Source: Eubacterium sp. ER2 (GTDB lineage: Bacteria; Bacillota; Clostridia; Lachnospirales; Lachnospiraceae). Taken from it: a DNA stretch of 38,723 nt. The notes under the pieces are model-generated. The model was not told the origin of the DNA, did not search any database, and saw only the letters and a program-made list of their open reading frames with translations. The DNA is taken from assembly GCF_000765215.1 (NCBI RefSeq), contig NZ_JPJE01000012.1, forward strand, positions 1-38,723, read 5' to 3'. Of the stretch, positions 25,831-35,005 are shown piece after piece. Each line of letters opens with the position of its first letter. Positions within the stretch are counted from its first letter, which is position 1. The position numbers were made by a program, and so were the translations under genes.

Positions 25831-28577
25831 AAGCCATAATCGTCCGGTTGCCATGTAATGATTGTCACTTCAACTCCCTGCTCCTGCTTTTCCTTCAGCA
25901 TAGCTATGAGATCATAAACCTTTTGGGAACTGATAACACTACTGGATATTATAATTCTCTGTTCAGCCTCAAGCAGATCCTTCTTAAATACTTCCCGGTA
26001 ATTTTCGCCGTCAAAAATTGCATTGGTTTTCTGTTTTTCGCTATGCAGCCCGCTGCAGATCTCATATCCGATCTGTCGGTATGCTTTCAATCTTTTCGCA
26101 TACATTTTTTCAAACATCGGAATATGGCTGTCAACGTAGTCAAAAACAATCACGTCCTTTTTCCCAGCATAGTCCCGATTCAGCCGTCCGGCATACTGCT
26201 CTACAACACTTCGGAACGAAACCGGTGTTGCCATGATCAGTGTATCCAGGCGGGGAAAGTCAAACCCTTCACCGATCAGGCTGCCTGTAGCAACAAGGGC
26301 CAATGTCTCTTCAGGCACAGTCTCACGCAATTGCTCCCGTATCTTTCTGTGCTCTTTCTTCGAATTATTTCCTGTCATCAGGAATACTTTATCTGCACAA
26401 TCTTTTATTCGTTCGTATAATCTTTCTGAATGATCTTTATATTTAGAAAGTATCACCGGAGTTCTTCCTGCTGCTATGCATTCTTTTACATCCGAAAGAA
26501 TTTGTTCATCTCTGACTTCATTCTGCCTGAGAATTTCATACGCTTCATTCGGATGCATCTTTTCTGTTATAACACCTCTTGGCAGCACTGTTCTTGTAAA
26601 CCGCGGATACACCAGATGCGGGATTCCCTGTGCTTTTACCTTTTCTTTTGAAGAATAGCTATATCGAATCGATCCTAGCAGCATATAATTAACTTTTTCC
26701 AGACCATCTGCCCGCTTAGGTGTTGCAGTAACGCCATATACATACTTAGCCGGTACTTTTTGTAATACTTCCGCAATCGTATCTGAAGCTGCGTGGTGGC
26801 ATTCATCCACAATGATCATCCCGTACTGATCCAGTAACGAATGCCATTCTCCCTTTTTGTACAAAGAGCCGACCATCGCAATGTCTACAATACCTGTCAT
26901 AGAATCGTGTGCGCCCTGCAGTTTTCTATCAGACTTTTACGTACTTTAATCCGTCCGGTTTTCGTTTTATACTCTGGTAACTGCTCATCTATATCAAGAA
27001 ATTGCTCCAATGCATCTTTCCACTGATCCAGCAAAGCGGACGACTCAAGAATAATCAGTGTGTTAACTTTTTTCTCTGCGATCATCGCGCTGCATACAAC
27101 CGTTTTTCCAAAAGCGGTCGCCGCCTGAAGAATTCCATTATCATATTTCATCATCTCTTCCAGCGCCGGCTTTTGTTCCTCCCGCAGTTCCCCTTTGAAG
27201 ACAACATGGATATGTCTGCCACACTGACGTTCATCCTTGATCTCACATGGAATACCTGCTTCATTTATTTTTTCCTTTAATTTATCATACACCCCTCTTG
27301 GAATTTCAATATATCCGCTCAAGTGATCCTTTCCAAGATATATCCACTGAGATGTGGCAAAATTCGACATGCCGATTGCCGCATTTTTATAAAAAGCCGG
27401 ATTTCTTATGGCCGCAAGGCGTCTGATCTGATTTTGGATTCCCGCTTTCAGATTCAGACTGTCTATATATAAACCATTAGATAAAACAAGCCTCAAATTT
27501 CCATCCACATCTTCCCGATGAAAAGGCTTTTCCTTTTTCCATGGCTCCTCTCGTTCTCCATCAGTTCCATTATCATCTGCTGCTTCCGTAATATCCGACG
27601 CTGTCCATTCTTTTATTTTTATCTCTATAAACTCAGCGGAGAGCCGCGGCTTGCTCCAAAGCACATCCCACTGGTTCGGATAAGCATTCCAATTGTTGTC
27701 TACAAAAGCGCTGTTTCCTTTTTGCAGCGCCTGTCCCTGTAATGGCAGTGCGATTAAGTTCCCCAATCCACCTTCTGATAGAGTATCCTGAGCCGGAAGC
27801 ATTCTATCATAGTATTTAAATGATTTCAGATTCACATGCTCCGCCCCCTTTTCCAGCAGCGCAAAGCCAAACCTTCTTGCCAGCACTGCCGGAATCGGTT
27901 TATCAAAGAATATCCACAGATGCGCTCCTCTGCCGGATCTGGAACGCTCCACCAGGGGATCTATCCCGTTTAAACTGCAGATCATGCGCATAGCTTCTAC
28001 TTCTGCCATCCATGCCTCGTCTGTATTAGCAAAATCCTTCTTTTCCGCATTCTTTTCATGATTATCAAAATCAAATACAAGAAAACGGCAGGTTCCATCT
28101 TTTAATAATGGATAAACACCGATCACATCTGAACCGTTATATGATTTTCCATATAAGTGAGCCAGTATATCATTCACAGTCAACTGCTTATACGATTGAT
28201 GGGGACAGTCTTTACAATTCATTTTCTCATGACGCATTTTAGGACAGACGTTCTCCCACCGATTGTGACACTGTGTGTAATATCCTGCTTCTCCGGTAGC
28301 TTTTTTTCTCGCTCCTTCTTGCATAAACATCCTGGCGTCCCCAGAATCTGGCATAGAACAAATTCGCCATTTCAACCGTTATCTGTCTTGGATGAATGAT
28401 CCGTGCACCCTGGTCTGAATCGTATCCTTCTGCTTTTCCCGTTTCTCCAATCCGGGCAATTTCGTGTGTATACGAAATACCTGAACGATCCAGAATGTTT
28501 TTCAGGATTTGATTCTCAAGCTGTAGATTATTGATCTGTTTCTGTAACAGACTGATATTTTCAATCGGCTCTCTCAT
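25779..28577 (-). pseudogene. TOTE-type primase-helicase, frameshifted and 3'-truncated
   Basis: Three reading frames together encode one protein of the TOTE conflict-system family. Frame 1 (28577 to about 28305) has an N-terminal coiled coil and ARFWGRQDVYARRS. Frame 2 (about 28305 to 26897) has a Cys-rich finger (CHNRWENVCPKM...CKDCPH), the primase core FLVFDFDNHEK and SRSGRGAHLWIFF, and helicase motif I TAFGKT. Frame 3 (to 25779) has the helicase motif DECHHAAS, TATPKRADG, and RLNRDYAGKKD. Frame 1 shifts in the T7 run at 28301-28307 (plus strand); frame 2 shifts near 26922-26929, where one added G would give SLIGKLQGAHDSMTG. Frame 3 begins with an ATGA overlap, so reinitiation is conceivable. 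The C-terminal phospholipase-D-like domain stops after WQPDDYGF and continues into CRISPR sequence. Confidence 0.85.
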
Positions 28578-28601
28578 TTTACCCCCTGTTTTCTCTCTGC
28601 C

Positions 28602-29465
28602 TCAAAAGTGCAGGCCCGCTGTAATCTGCTTGAAAAAATCTGCGTTCCACATATTCAAAGAAGCTGTGTCTCTGATAAACGGCTCTACATCCTGTTTCGC
28701 CTGACGGAAATCAATAGTATCAAATCTTTCATACAACATATTTCTCAGCTCCGGGAGCGTACATTCCATATCCTCAGAAATAAAGCCGGACTGCAGAAGC
28801 CGTGCCCGCAAATGTTTTTGATTCACAGCACTCCCCCTGGAGAGATAAAATACATAATCATACAGATCCCGTCCTTTTATCCTGCTTTTCCACGCTCTGC
28901 AGAGCACTGCATGGATCTTTCCGGCAAACAACGACGGCATATCATACAGGTTCACTTCATATGGGGTCGGAAGAAGCCGGTATTTATGCTCAAAACCGGC
29001 ATACTCCGGCGGATTGATGTCGACCTCGAATTTTATTTTAATAAGCTCGCTTCTGGCAACACTTCCCGCCAGATCCTCATCCGCATAAAACAACAAAAGA
29101 TGTTCTTTGGTATTTCCTTTTAAAAAAGCAGAACGGATATTGCTTTCCTTCGTCTTTTCCTTCTCCTGTATCGTAACATGCAGGCCAAAAGCACGCACCT
29201 CTTTCTCCAGGACCGGAAAATAAACAGTCAGATCAAAATCCGGATCTGCTGTTACCAAAGAAAAATCCAGATCTTCAGAGAAACGATCCAGCCCATAAAA
29301 AATCCGGAGTGCCGTTCCGCCATAAAAAGCCGCTTTCTGAAAGAACCCCGCCCGCGAAAGTCCGCACAGGACAATCTCCTGCATAATTTCTTTCATCGCA
29401 TTTTTCTGGTCATATATATTTTCTATCTGATAGTTCTTCAACATCTGTTCAATTGCCGTATTCAT
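28602..29465 (-). CDS. AbiEii/AbiGii-family nucleotidyltransferase toxin
   Basis: A 287-residue DUF1814-type nucleotidyltransferase, the toxin of AbiE phage-exclusion systems. Motif I is FYGGTALRIFYGLDRFSEDLDFSL with G49-G50 and D65/D67; later motifs include EVDINPP, PSLFAGKIHAVLCR with the conserved Lys, and GRDLYDYVFYL. Such toxins use nucleotides to modify cellular targets and block growth on infection. The gene overlaps the antitoxin gene by 4 bases (ATGA), the classic coupled order antitoxin-toxin. It appears intact. Confidence 0.9.
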   Translation of the reverse strand: MNTAIEQMLKNYQIENIYDQKNAMKEIMQEIVLCGLSRAGFFQKAAFYGGTALRIFYGLDRFSEDLDFSLVTADPDFDLTVYFPVLEKEVRAFGLHVTIQEKEKTKESNIRSAFLKGNTKEHLLLFYADEDLAGSVARSELIKIKFEVDINPPEYAGFEHKYRLLPTPYEVNLYDMPSLFAGKIHAVLCRAWKSRIKGRDLYDYVFYLSRGSAVNQKHLRARLLQSGFISEDMECTLPELRNMLYERFDTIDFRQAKQDVEPFIRDTASLNMWNADFFKQITAGLHF

Positions 29466-30049
29466 CTCTTCATCCTCCGCAATAACGACGCCATTTTCTT
29501 TACGTTTCCAGAATGATAATGCTCTGCTAAAACTGACACTTTATCCACATCTAATTTACACAGTTCCGTTTCTTCAATCCGCAGGTCTTCTGTCAGAAGC
29601 GCAAAAAGTTCTCTGCCGTTTGCTGCCGGATGCATTGTGTACAGTTTATCACACAGGGCCTTTTCGGGTTCTGCAATACGGTAAAAATACTCCTTTTCCT
29701 GCACGACCCTGAGTTCCAGTGGAAACGCCTCAGATGGAACATCTCGATAAATAAAGGTGCCAAACATTGTTTCATATCTTTTTTTCTTCTTTTTTTCAAA
29801 AGTGGCACAAGTAATTGTATATACGGTCTCAGGTATCAATCCATAATACGCAAGCGCATACTCGAAAGAAATATAGGACGGTCCATAGATACACCCTGCC
29901 AATAAATATCCCGGAACTGTCCGGTCAGTCTCATATAACCCCCGTACAATCGGAAAACATTCTCCCTGCTTCGCCATACGCGAAAGTTTGGCCGCCGGAT
30001 TAGAATATTCTTTTAATTCTTCCAGCATCATTTCAGTCGTTTTTATCAT
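29462..30049 (-). CDS. AbiEi-family antitoxin
   Basis: A 195-residue protein with an N-terminal winged-helix portion (about 1-50, containing SNPAAKLSRMAKQGECFPIVRGLYET) and a C-terminal AbiEi antitoxin domain with EPEKALCDKLY (150-160). AbiEi proteins bind inverted repeats in their own promoter and neutralise AbiEii (type IV behaviour). AAGAGGTGAAAAT precedes the ATG. No clear inverted repeat operator is seen in the 30 bases upstream; the promoter probably lies beyond, in the truncated gene. Confidence 0.85.
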   Translation of the reverse strand: MIKTTEMMLEELKEYSNPAAKLSRMAKQGECFPIVRGLYETDRTVPGYLLAGCIYGPSYISFEYALAYYGLIPETVYTITCATFEKKKKKRYETMFGTFIYRDVPSEAFPLELRVVQEKEYFYRIAEPEKALCDKLYTMHPAANGRELFALLTEDLRIEETELCKLDVDKVSVLAEHYHSGNVKKMASLLRRMKR

Positions 30050-30079
30050 ATTTTCACCTCTTAATGCAATAATATGAGA

Positions 30080-30760
30080 TTATATGGTGAAAATCAAGTA
30101 TTTTATTGTTTTTAGTTTTGCACTGCTCACAAATGAATATGAATACAAAAACCTCCCAGGACATCTGTCCTGGGAGGCCATAAGAAACGAGGACAAATAT
30201 TTACGCACAGTCTTTTTGTCGCGATATCCAAGATATTCCATGATTTCTTGGATATTCTTTGCTTCAGCACAAAATCTTAGTATACGTTCTTCTATACCTA
30301 GTTCTTTAAGCAGAGGATTTTCGCTTCTATCTGGGGGAATTATGGTTTCAACTAGGGGAATTTCTGTTCCAACTGAGGGAATTTCTGTTCTATCTGGTAC
30401 ATTTCCATTACCAACTGATACATCCACCTTTGTCTCTAACCGTTCAAAAAGAATCGTCACCACAATACTGTTCTCTCTAAGTTCAATACAGTCTTCACCA
30501 TAAAGTTCCGTTTTTTTAGGTACACCACGTCCAGAACGTTCACTTATTTGAAGCTGAAGAAAAATATCCGACAGTTTCTGGTTGACCGGAACTGATTCTC
30601 CGGAAAAAAAGCCTTCAACTGTCTGCTTCGACGGCAGGTCCCCCCGTGACAATATTTCAATTCTGTCCCGGAATTCCGTAAACATCGGTGCATTTCCATC
30701 TATCCATAAATTATGCACAAATGCATTTATTATACTACATTCACGCTGGTCCCATGTCAA
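30080..30760 (-). pseudogene. C-terminal fragment of an AlbA/Schlafen-type ATP-binding protein
   Basis: The first 110 residues match the ATPase-like C-terminal domain of AlbA_2/RecG-like regulators: QRECSIINAFVHNLW, FRDRIEILSRGDLPS, and LQISERSGRGVPK. The upstream AlbA_2 DNA-binding half is missing, and the frame opens only with TTG at 30760, so it is N-terminally truncated. The last 20 residues after YLSSF are produced by reading through a palindromic terminator element (30147-30181), so the C-terminus is also altered. Residues 140-190 contain a winged-helix-like segment (ILRFCAEAKNIQEIMEYLGYRDKKTVRKYL). Probably nonfunctional. Confidence 0.7.
30147..30181 (-). terminator. Palindromic terminator element, copy 1
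   Basis: CCTCCCAGGACA and TGTCCTGGGAGG form a 12-bp stem (30152-30177) with a 2-base loop on the plus strand, and TTTTTG follows on the minus strand. ATGG precedes it on the minus strand. A near-identical element is found at 38254-38294 in the same orientation. It lies inside the open frame of the truncated gene. Confidence 0.75.
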
Positions 30761-30818
30761 AATTTAAGACCAAGAGGGACCTTTCTAATCGGATTAAATG
30801 TGTTTTCCCACGCTTACT

Positions 30819-31859
30819 TTATACTTGATAGTTATTCGCAGCATTTCTGATATCTTCTCGTATCTTTTTTACCAGACTCTCCGGCTTAACCACCGTTACA
30901 TGAAGCGCATACTGAAGCGCCCACTTCTGCATGGCGTCCTGGTTGACAGTTACCCGCACCGTCACTTCATCTTCCGTCTCATTCAGGAACTGCATTTCTT
31001 TACCAAACCAGTCAAAGAGATCGGTCAGGAGATATTTCTTTGCGCGAAATGTCACTGGTACGCTCTCACCGGTAAACATATAGACATGTTCCGCCATGTG
31101 TTTCGGAAGGTTCAGCCCGTTTTCCAGACCCTTAACTTTTTTCATCGGTTTGGCTGGCGTATCCAGAAGACAGATATCAGTAATACGATCCACCCGGTAA
31201 TTGGATACACCATCGTATTTATCATTGTTGCAGATCAGATAATACCGCCCATTTACCGCTGCGATCTGATATGGATTAATAATATAGGTCCTGACATGGC
31301 CGGAATCGTCTTTCCTTGCATGAAGCTGCCCGTCCGTATAGTATTCATTATACTGGAATGAAACCTGCTTCCCCTTGCTGATCGCCCGATCCAGTATTTC
31401 TATCGTATAGAAAAGCTGCTTATTGGGGAGTTCATTATCCGGCATGGTCTGGATATGTTTTACTCTGGATTTGAAATACCGGTTGGACAGATTCTCCAGT
31501 TTCTCGATCAGCGTTTTGCACTGACTGTATGGAATGTGTCTGGAAAAGAGCAGGCTGTCGATCAGCAGACGGAGTTCAGCATCTGTGAAATCCCGTTCCA
31601 GATACCAGTCTGAATAAACCGTCTCTTCCTCACCTCTTCTGTTTACCCTGACAGACTCGCTGTATTCCACATGATACCCGTAATCAATCAGATTCAGAAG
31701 ATTTCTCTTCACGGCTTTCCGCTCCACCTTCATATCATACTCACGGTCCAGGATCTCCACGATCTCTTTCTGGCTGAGGCGGTGATCTTCATCGGTATAT
31801 CTCTTCAGAATATCCAGGATATTCATGATCAATAGTTTCTTAGGCTGCTTTCCGTACAT
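30819..31859 (-). CDS. WYL-domain transcriptional regulator
   Basis: A 346-residue regulator. Residues 8-75 form a winged helix-turn-helix (ILDILKRYTDEDHRLSQKEIVEILDREY), residues about 150-225 a WYL-type domain (KQVSFQYNEYY, YIINPYQIAAVNGRYYLICNN, YRVDRITDICLL), and the rest the WCX-type C-terminal domain. WYL regulators bind nucleic acids or nucleotides and often control defence islands. GAGGAAATAAT precedes the ATG. It is the last gene of the unknown-Nmad2-Nmad3-WYL operon, 12 bases after Nmad3, so it probably regulates it. Confidence 0.88.
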   Translation of the reverse strand: MYGKQPKKLLIMNILDILKRYTDEDHRLSQKEIVEILDREYDMKVERKAVKRNLLNLIDYGYHVEYSESVRVNRRGEEETVYSDWYLERDFTDAELRLLIDSLLFSRHIPYSQCKTLIEKLENLSNRYFKSRVKHIQTMPDNELPNKQLFYTIEILDRAISKGKQVSFQYNEYYTDGQLHARKDDSGHVRTYIINPYQIAAVNGRYYLICNNDKYDGVSNYRVDRITDICLLDTPAKPMKKVKGLENGLNLPKHMAEHVYMFTGESVPVTFRAKKYLLTDLFDWFGKEMQFLNETEDEVTVRVTVNQDAMQKWALQYALHVTVVKPESLVKKIREDIRNAANNYQV

Positions 31860-31871
31860 ATTATTTCCTCT

Positions 31872-32717
31872 TTATGACAATATCAGTTCCTTTACCCAGT
31901 CAATCAACTCTTCCGTTGTATCTTTTAATACAATCTCCTGCCATATCCCCGCATAATATAGCGCATCTTCGGATTTAGAAGAATTCTTGCGATTTCCCGC
32001 AACATTTTCTGGCATGTAAAATACTCTTTTTATCCAATTGCCTTTTGAACGTCCTTCTTTTGTCAACACTCTTTTCTTGTCATAATTTAAAACACCATAC
32101 CCCTTTACTCCCTGATCTTCACCATTTATGATCAGCTTGTCCGCAGGAATATAAAGGACATTATTCTTGTCACTAAAGCGACTGTGAGGATGCCATGGAT
32201 ATTCTCTTTTTATTCTGCCTGGATCTGTAATAATCTCTCCCACCTGCAGATAGCCATATATAATATGTAAATCTGATTTCACATAAAAATCCACATTCTT
32301 CCCACGTCGCCCCCGGCAATATGACAGTTTCCCATCCTTTTCTTCTGTCTGATGAAATGTTCCAAAAAAAAGGAAAATATCACCAACATCAACATTCTGT
32401 CCCTGCAGATAGCCTTGTGCCGCTCCCGTCTGCCCGAACGCAGGTTTCCAACCAGGTATCTTTTCGCTTCTGACATCTTCCCGGATGTCCGGATCCAGAT
32501 GACAAAACCCAGAAGGATACAGATGATATGCTTTTTCACTCAATTCTTTCCACATTTGGGCATAAGTCCGTCCCTGATAGAAGATTTCCTCAAATTTGAG
32601 ACCGCTGCTTTCATCCGTCGGGATTGGCATAGATACCATATCCCCGTCAGGAAGAATCGGGCTGGCACATTTCCCGTTCGCATTATCAAATCCTTTTCTG
32701 GAAATTATAATCTTCAT
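31872..32717 (-). CDS. Nucleotide modification associated domain 3 (Nmad3) protein
   Basis: A 281-residue protein with the Nmad3 opening pattern IISRKGFDNANGKCASPILPDGDMVSMPIP (residues 3-32), a mid-part GDIFLFFGTF near 112-121, and HPHSRFSDKNNVLYIPADKL near 182-201. Nmad proteins were described by comparative genomics as partners of systems that make or recognise modified DNA bases; no biochemical role is proven for this type. GGAGGATATCAG precedes the ATG, and the start overlaps Nmad2 by 4 bases (ATGA), so translation is coupled. No base-modifying enzyme is encoded nearby. Confidence 0.82.
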   Translation of the reverse strand: MKIIISRKGFDNANGKCASPILPDGDMVSMPIPTDESSGLKFEEIFYQGRTYAQMWKELSEKAYHLYPSGFCHLDPDIREDVRSEKIPGWKPAFGQTGAAQGYLQGQNVDVGDIFLFFGTFHQTEEKDGKLSYCRGRRGKNVDFYVKSDLHIIYGYLQVGEIITDPGRIKREYPWHPHSRFSDKNNVLYIPADKLIINGEDQGVKGYGVLNYDKKRVLTKEGRSKGNWIKRVFYMPENVAGNRKNSSKSEDALYYAGIWQEIVLKDTTEELIDWVKELILS

Positions 32718-33631
32718 CTGATATCCTCCATTCTAATCATGCTGTTGATCGGCGGTGCGATAACACCCTTTCTCTCAATCTTATCAAAACCGCAAAGGAA
32801 TTTTCTTAATGCCTCGTTATCGCCTGACTTATCAATAAAATTAATTTTTTTATGCCCGACATATTTATATGCTTCCCCAACATCTGGTGCTTCGCCTGCT
32901 TTTTTCCCATAATAGATAAAGTTTCCCGCATCAGATACCAGTACATATTCCCCAGCTAGATCATGTACTTTATTTTCTTCCACGCATCCATTTTCATGAT
33001 GAAATGCCGTTTTTACTGCCAGTTCTCCTGCAACAGCATTCTGACCTTCTACACTTTTATAGATATTATCACCGCACCAGTTAATACTGGTATTATCATT
33101 CGCGTCAACTACATTAAATTCATGCGGTATCTTCTCCTTATACTTATCATCATGATAATATTGATCATACGTCAATATATCAGTGACGCGCATGACGAAA
33201 ACCATCGGATTTTTATCTTCTCCCGCTTTCCCAAGTTTTTCTTTTAATTGTTTGCCTGCAAGTCCTATAATATAGATATTCTGATTCTTAATGAACGCCT
33301 CCTTTGATTGGCATTTAATATATTTTTTTAACAATCTCTCATTCCCGCACAAAAACAAGTCTTTAATCCGGCTGTCAAAAGTTTCCGTTTCTTCTTCCGT
33401 TGCTTCTAAACCTAAGTCTTTTAAGTCTTTTAATATTTCTTCTTTTTTCTTTTTAGTCAAACGCTCATTTGGTGCAAGTGTTTTCTTTATTTTTCCAAAT
33501 ATTTCGCCAAATATCTCATTGGCAACACCTTTTCTTATCTTCGGTTTACAGCATGCCAATGTACATGCCCCGTAAAATGGATTTGGTGCAAAGCCACTGT
33601 CACTTGTCATCACATACTCATAAACAATCAT
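32714..33631 (-). CDS. Nucleotide modification associated domain 2 (Nmad2) protein
   Basis: A 305-residue protein. The opening VYEYVMTSDSGFAPNPFYGACTLACCKPKIRKG (residues 3-36) is the Nmad2 signature, and NPMVFVMRVTDILTYDQYYHD plus SINWCGDNIYKS are also family-like. The segment between about 36 and 120 is Lys/Glu-rich and looks like an insertion in the usual domain. The start at 33631 follows AAAGGAGAAACAGAGG; an upstream open frame to 33769 overlaps the previous gene and is not used. It is translationally coupled to Nmad3. A role in reading or handling modified bases is inference from the family. Confidence 0.82.
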   Translation of the reverse strand: MIVYEYVMTSDSGFAPNPFYGACTLACCKPKIRKGVANEIFGEIFGKIKKTLAPNERLTKKKKEEILKDLKDLGLEATEEETETFDSRIKDLFLCGNERLLKKYIKCQSKEAFIKNQNIYIIGLAGKQLKEKLGKAGEDKNPMVFVMRVTDILTYDQYYHDDKYKEKIPHEFNVVDANDNTSINWCGDNIYKSVEGQNAVAGELAVKTAFHHENGCVEENKVHDLAGEYVLVSDAGNFIYYGKKAGEAPDVGEAYKYVGHKKINFIDKSGDNEALRKFLCGFDKIERKGVIAPPINSMIRMEDIR

Positions 33632-33687
33632 CCTCTGTTTCTCCTTTTTATTTGGTGTGTTTTTTCGCAAATATTTACCTGCTCCCA

Positions 33688-34497
33688 TCATATCACACAC
33701 GGCAAAAGCTTTAAATGTTCCAGCTGGTAAAATCTCTCCAGTATCTGCCATTTGGAACTCCCCTTCCACGCCATCGCTATAACGTCTTTCATCTCTTTTT
33801 CTGTCTGCGGTTTATGCTTCCTGATCAGCAGTTCTTCTTCTATTGACAGCCGGCAGATATTGATTGACACCCAGTATCGTTTCGCTTGTCTTGATTTCCG
33901 GACAAATTCCGGGATAAATTCGTCTTTGAAACAGATCGTCCCGTCCGGCAACCTGTCCATTTCCCAGAAACTGTACTTCCGAAGATCCTCTTCTATCGGG
34001 AGGATCGTCAGTCCACAAGGCTTCCGTTCCTTTTCATCGCCGATCCACAGATACTGAAAACCTGTCCCTGCGAAAAAGCCGTCCAGATCTGCTTCATTTT
34101 TCACAAGATCATACCAGTTCTCTTCTGTCATAAAATGATAGATCCCGATTTCCGTCTGTCTGCAAAGATAAGGTTTCTCCAGCCCTTCCTGTTCAAAGAC
34201 ATCATAAGAGGCAAGATGGAGAAGATATAAGAGAAACGGACACTGCCTTACCCCGATCCGGAACATCCGCCCTTTTTCTTTGAAAATCTTCCCAAGATAA
34301 GCTCCAAACCATAACCGCTGTACATATTCGGGATATGTAACGATCTTTTCATGGAGAAGGTCCTTCTCTTCTTCATAACGGAGCCTCATCAGAAAACTTT
34401 CTACCTGATCTCTCTGCTTCCGATGCAGATACAGGTCAAACAACTCATCGAAATACTCAAATAACAATTTCTCAGAATTATCAAACTTAAATTTCAT
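33688..34497 (-). CDS. Unknown protein, first gene of the Nmad operon
   Basis: A 269-residue soluble protein that I do not recognise. It is rich in aromatic residues (for example LLFEYFDELFDLYLH at the N-terminus, GFFAGTGFQYLWIG in the middle) and has no membrane segment or obvious catalytic motif. AAGGAGAACGATT precedes the ATG. It starts the operon 56 bases before Nmad2, so it probably works with Nmad2 and Nmad3, either as a sensor or as an effector. It is divergent from the 125-aa gene at 34628. Confidence 0.72.
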   Translation of the reverse strand: MKFKFDNSEKLLFEYFDELFDLYLHRKQRDQVESFLMRLRYEEEKDLLHEKIVTYPEYVQRLWFGAYLGKIFKEKGRMFRIGVRQCPFLLYLLHLASYDVFEQEGLEKPYLCRQTEIGIYHFMTEENWYDLVKNEADLDGFFAGTGFQYLWIGDEKERKPCGLTILPIEEDLRKYSFWEMDRLPDGTICFKDEFIPEFVRKSRQAKRYWVSINICRLSIEEELLIRKHKPQTEKEMKDVIAMAWKGSSKWQILERFYQLEHLKLLPCVI

Positions 34498-34558
34498 AAT
34501 CGTTCTCCTTACATATCATTTCATCTGGTTATTTACTGCTCATAGAATAATACAGTTT

Positions 34559-34578
34559 ATGCACCCTTTTTGGTGCAT
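34559..34578. promoter_or_regulatory. Inverted repeat in the divergent region ahead of the Nmad operon
   Basis: ATGCACC (34559-34565) and GGTGCAT (34572-34578) form a perfect 7-bp dyad around six bases. It lies 60 bases upstream of the 269-aa gene and 50 bases upstream of the plus-strand gene. A TATACT box at 34589-34594 could serve the plus-strand gene. The dyad is a candidate site for the WYL regulator. Confidence 0.45.
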
Positions 34579-34627
34579 TAGGGCTTCTATACTCTAATCA
34601 CAGATAAACGAAAGCGAGGATGTAATT

Positions 34628-35005
34628 ATGAAACTTCCGAAACTGACTTCAAAAGACATGCGCTATGAAAATAAATATGGCTATGACCGCCTTTGCAGCG
34701 AACTGACTCTGACCGATACAGATTGGATGAATTATAAACTGACTGCCAGATTCAACACAAAATATGGCCGGTTCTTCCTGTCATTCGAATATTTTGGCGC
34801 AGATTTCTCCACTCTGAAGGCAACTTTGCAAAACGAGAGCCGCATAGACACTTATACTTATGAATATTCAACCGACCTGTTTGAAAAATACATCGTCCGC
34901 TATTTAACGGATCAGATCAATGCCTGGAAGACCAGCAGCGTCTTTTATGCAGAAAAACTCGTGCTGGATTTCTACAATGAGGTGCTTACTCTTCTTTCCA
35001 TTTAA
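34628..35005 (+). CDS. Small unknown protein
   Basis: A 125-residue soluble protein, rich in Tyr, Thr and Phe, which I cannot assign with confidence. The pattern EYFGADFSTLKATLQ and the regular alternation of hydrophobic residues suggest a mixed alpha/beta fold. It opens with GAGGATGTAATT before the ATG. It is the only plus-strand gene of this stretch, and its end overlaps the convergent 297-aa gene by 20 bases. Proteins of similar look occur in Firmicutes mobile elements. Confidence 0.65.
   Translation: MKLPKLTSKDMRYENKYGYDRLCSELTLTDTDWMNYKLTARFNTKYGRFFLSFEYFGADFSTLKATLQNESRIDTYTYEYSTDLFEKYIVRYLTDQINAWKTSSVFYAEKLVLDFYNEVLTLLSI

Noticed and set aside
26897-28375. The 492-aa primase part as a complete gene with its own start.
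   Set aside because: The residues before RKKATGEAGYY do not fit the family, while the other frame upstream does, so the frame is only the middle of a broken gene.
30080-30760. A functional RecG-like helicase or regulator.
   Set aside because: Only the C-terminal ATPase-like part remains, the opening codon is an arbitrary TTG, and the end is terminator sequence.
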